Origin: JAYFRE01 sp034926235
GTDB taxonomy: Bacteria > Pseudomonadota > Alphaproteobacteria > Rhodospirillales > Magnetospirillaceae
Direction of reading: 5' to 3'
DNA length: 14,881 nucleotides
NCBI GenBank assembly: GCA_034926235.1
Contig: JAYFRE010000149.1
Coordinates: 1-14,881 of the forward strand
A program made the translations under genes and the position numbers. Shown piece after piece: positions 13,121 through 14,881 of the stretch; within the stretch, counting starts at the first letter, position 1; the number at the start of each line of letters is the position of its first letter. Below the pieces are notes generated by a model that saw nothing but the letters and a program-made list of their open reading frames with translations, did not search any database and was not told the DNA's origin.

Positions 13121-13390
13121 GAGCTCGACTCGAAACTCGGATTACGTATGAGGCAGCCTTAGCATTCTGCGCACCATGAGGCAGATCGACGCGATGAAGA
13201 TCCATGCTTCGGCGCGAGCGGTGGTTGCCTCGAAATCCTTGGCGGCCCAGCCAGGCAAAGGGGCGCTCGGCGACCCAACGCCGTGGCAGCACCACAAATC
13301 CTTTGGCTGTATCCGATCGTTTGATGATTTCAATGGTCCACGCCCCAGGCTAGCCAAGGCGTCGGTCAATTTCTCGCCGGCAGGACGTCT
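13121..13390 (-). mobile_element. IS5-family insertion sequence remnant (3' end)
   Basis: The right part of an IS5-family element: transposase C-terminal fragments (13142-13390) plus a terminal repeat beginning GAGCTCGACTCGAAA at 13121, with TCA (13118-13120) outside it, a TNA-type target. The rest of the element is missing; recognisable similarity ends near 13390 and 13391-13542 holds nothing I can identify. Confidence 0.75.
13142..13390 (-). pseudogene. IS5-family transposase, C-terminal remnant with two frameshifts
   Basis: Reading the minus strand and joining frames gives the standard end of an IS5-type DDE transposase: AGEKLTDALASLG, a shift near 13345, then AWTIEIIKRSDTAKGFVVLP and RRWVAERPFAWLG, a shift near 13243, then AKDFEATTARAEAWIFIASI and a stop at 13142. 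The segment RRWVAERPFAWLG holds the catalytic Glu region (R-W-V-x-E-R). Between WLG and AKDFE about four residues usually present (CRRL-like) are missing, which explains the second shift; the first is consistent with one lost G. The N-terminal two thirds, with both catalytic Asp, are absent. Not functional. Confidence 0.85.
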
Positions 13391-13542
13391 AGAAATCTCG
13401 GGGCTATTCACCCCGCACGGAGCTCGCCCGGATGACGGATTCCGGGATCAGGAACGTCTTCCTAAAAATTCACGGCCAAGGCGGTTCGTCTGGTCCAGAC
13501 GGCCCAGCGCGGCATCGGTCGGGGTGCCGCCGATCCGTTTTC
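13391..13542. other. Unassigned stretch between IS remnant and aminotransferase
   Basis: GC-rich sequence with no credible gene, RNA or repeat. It separates the IS5 remnant from the hairpin downstream of the aminotransferase and likely contains the junction between accessory and resident DNA. Confidence 0.4.
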
Positions 13543-13570
13543 GGGGCCGGAAACGCTCGCTTCCGGCCCC
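13543..13570 (-). terminator. Hairpin downstream of the aminotransferase gene
   Basis: GGGGCCGGAA (13543-13552) and TTCCGGCCCC (13561-13570) form a perfect ten-base GC-rich stem with an eight-base loop, eight bases past the stop. On the minus strand GAAAACGG follows, so there is no T-run; it may act with Rho or protect the 3' end. Confidence 0.55.
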
Positions 13571-13577
13571 TGCCCGT

Positions 13578-14723
13578 TTATTTCCGCCACTCTTTCAGGC
13601 GGCGCACGGCCTCGGCCATATCGGCCGTCGAGCCGGCGAAGGAAAAGCGCAGGAACCTGTTGCCCGCCAGAGGGTCGAAATCGGTTCCCGGCGTGCAGGC
13701 GATCCCCGTTTCATCCAGGATACGGCGGCAATAGGCCTCTGAATTATCGGTGTAACGCGAGACGTCGGCATAAAGGTAGAACGCGCCGTCGGCGGGAGCC
13801 AACCGGTCGAATCCCGCCTTAGGCAGCCCGTCCAGCAGTACCTCACGATTTTGCGCATAGCGCGCGACATTGGCCTGGAGCACATCGTCGCAATCGAACA
13901 CGGCCACCGCGCCAAGCTGAGACAAAGTCGGCGGCGAGATGAACAGATTCTGAGTGAGACATTCGACCGAACGGATCAACTCGGCGGGCAGCACCATCCA
14001 GCCCAACCGCCAGCCGGTCATCGAATAATATTTCGAGAAGCTGTTGATGACGACGACATCCTCGATCCCGGCGGCGGTTTCCGCCGCCCGGCCATAGGTG
14101 ATGCCGTGATAGATCTCGTCCGACACGAAACGCACATCGCGGGCCTGGCACCAGGCGGCCAGACGCGCCACCTCGCCCGGCGGCAGCATGCTTCCGGTCG
14201 GGTTTGATGGATTGGCGACGATCAGCCCATCCAGTTTTTCACCAAGCGCGTCCAGCACCGCGACCGTTGGCTGAAAAGCCGTTTCCGGCCCGACCGGGAT
14301 CAGCACCGGCTCGACCCCGAGCGCCGTCAGAATATTGCGATAGGCGGGATAGCCGGGCGCTGCGACACCGACCCGGTCGCCGGGACCGAAGGCGGCAAGA
14401 AAGGAGAGCAGGAAAGCCGACGATGATCCGGTGGTGACAACGATGCTTTCGGGTGAAACCGTCCGTCCATAGGAATCGTGATAATGCCGGGCGATTCGGG
14501 CGCGCAAAGGCTCGATACCCAGCGCCAGGGTATAACCCAGGACGTCTTCGGACAGAGCGCGGCGGGCCGTCTCCAGGACGCCTTCGGGCGCGCCCGTCGA
14601 AGGTTGCCCCACTTCGAGATGCAAAACGTCGCCATGGGTGACTTCGCGTTTCATGGCAGCGCGCAAGACGTCCATGACGATGAAAGGCGGGACACAGCCC
14701 CGCTCCGCGATCTTCAATGCCAT
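13578..14723 (-). CDS. Class I/II pyridoxal-phosphate aminotransferase
   Basis: Fold-type I aminotransferase of the aspartate aminotransferase superfamily, cytoplasmic. ATG at 14723 (MALKIAERGCVPPFIVMDVL) has GGAGAG eight bases upstream and gives 381 residues; a TTG at 14744 would overlap the gene before it. Cofactor and active-site motifs are intact: HLEVGQPSTGAP near 35, TTGSSSAFLL (98-107), PGYPAYRN (123-130), ANPSNPTG (170-177), SDEIYH (201-206), and NSFSKYYSMTGWRLGW with the Schiff-base Lys at 231. A late FLRFSFAGS holds the usual carboxylate-binding Arg. The amino-donor preference is not readable. It follows the gamma-glutamyltransferase-like gene by four bases, so the two form an operon, perhaps handling glutamate or amino acids released by that enzyme. 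Confidence 0.93.
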   Translation of the reverse strand: MALKIAERGCVPPFIVMDVLRAAMKREVTHGDVLHLEVGQPSTGAPEGVLETARRALSEDVLGYTLALGIEPLRARIARHYHDSYGRTVSPESIVVTTGSSSAFLLSFLAAFGPGDRVGVAAPGYPAYRNILTALGVEPVLIPVGPETAFQPTVAVLDALGEKLDGLIVANPSNPTGSMLPPGEVARLAAWCQARDVRFVSDEIYHGITYGRAAETAAGIEDVVVINSFSKYYSMTGWRLGWMVLPAELIRSVECLTQNLFISPPTLSQLGAVAVFDCDDVLQANVARYAQNREVLLDGLPKAGFDRLAPADGAFYLYADVSRYTDNSEAYCRRILDETGIACTPGTDFDPLAGNRFLRFSFAGSTADMAEAVRRLKEWRK

Positions 14724-14727
14724 TCTC

Positions 14728-14880
14728 TTAATGCTCTCCAACAATGATGGCCAACCCCGCCCCGCGCGGATCGGTCGCCGCTGTGCAACGAACGGGCGAC
14801 GGTGTGCCGCTGGTGCAGCGGGCGGCGTTGACCAAGCTCGGCAAATCGGTCTCCCGGACTTGATGCCCGCGTGCGCTCAA
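14728..14880 (-). CDS. Gamma-glutamyltransferase-like protein, C-terminal end only
   Basis: Last 50 codons of a gene entering from the right edge; the frame is open to the edge and stops with TAA at 14730-14728. The segment ARGHQVRETDLPSLVNAARC followed by AATDPRGAGLA matches the end of gamma-glutamyltranspeptidases, which close with a (R/K)GH-x-V strand and a final A-DPR-G strand. That enzyme family cleaves gamma-glutamyl bonds such as in glutathione and is normally periplasmic. The stop is four bases before the aminotransferase ATG. Only a short piece is visible, so the assignment rests on these two motifs. Confidence 0.7.
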   Translation of the reverse strand: MSARGHQVRETDLPSLVNAARCTSGTPSPVRCTAATDPRGAGLAIIVGEH

Positions 14881-14881
14881 T

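Overview
The window reads as chromosome of a GC-rich alphaproteobacterium, probably Rhodospirillales-like. The evidence is a heat-shock sigma factor with the RpoH box, an alphaproteobacterial-type ZapA preceded by a small coiled-coil protein, RluD, and a MarR regulator of the LdtR-like type. No taxonomic search was possible, so the order-level guess is inference.

Layout. 1-1319: a TetR-family regulator cut by the left window edge converges on a MarR-family regulator. 1320-2480: marR promoter with an overlapping palindrome, a small coiled-coil ORF, zapA, and a gene-free stretch where a 6S RNA would be expected in this group. 2484-4561 (minus strand): rluD then rpoH, closed by a strong intrinsic terminator. 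4624-5157 (plus): a one-TM small protein and tRNA-Glu(CTC) with a good sigma-70-type promoter.

5158-13577 looks like an accessory region lying between tRNA-Glu and a conserved-looking ggt/aminotransferase pair. Its first half (5697-9444) holds a large autotransporter with a mosaic of Ig-like repeats, a possible coupled leader ORF and a remnant ORF. Its second half (9907-13047) is visibly more AT-rich and carries a tight three-gene minus-strand operon: a ModA-like substrate-binding-fold protein, an AEC-family permease and an MmgE/PrpD-family enzyme. The first two genes overlap by ATGA. IS5-like sequence lies on both sides: a clear transposase C-terminal pseudogene at 13142-13390, and a weaker terminal-repeat-like end at about 9797. 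Some ModA-like-fold proteins are aconitate isomerases and MmgE/PrpD enzymes act on methylcitrate/aconitate-type acids, so the cassette may be a transferred tricarboxylate or unsaturated-acid pathway. This is the best candidate for something undescribed here. The IS5 end sits directly upstream of the ModA-like gene and appears to have removed its original start and signal peptide.

13578-14880 (minus): the last 50 codons of a gamma-glutamyltransferase-like gene followed 4 nt later by a class I/II PLP aminotransferase.
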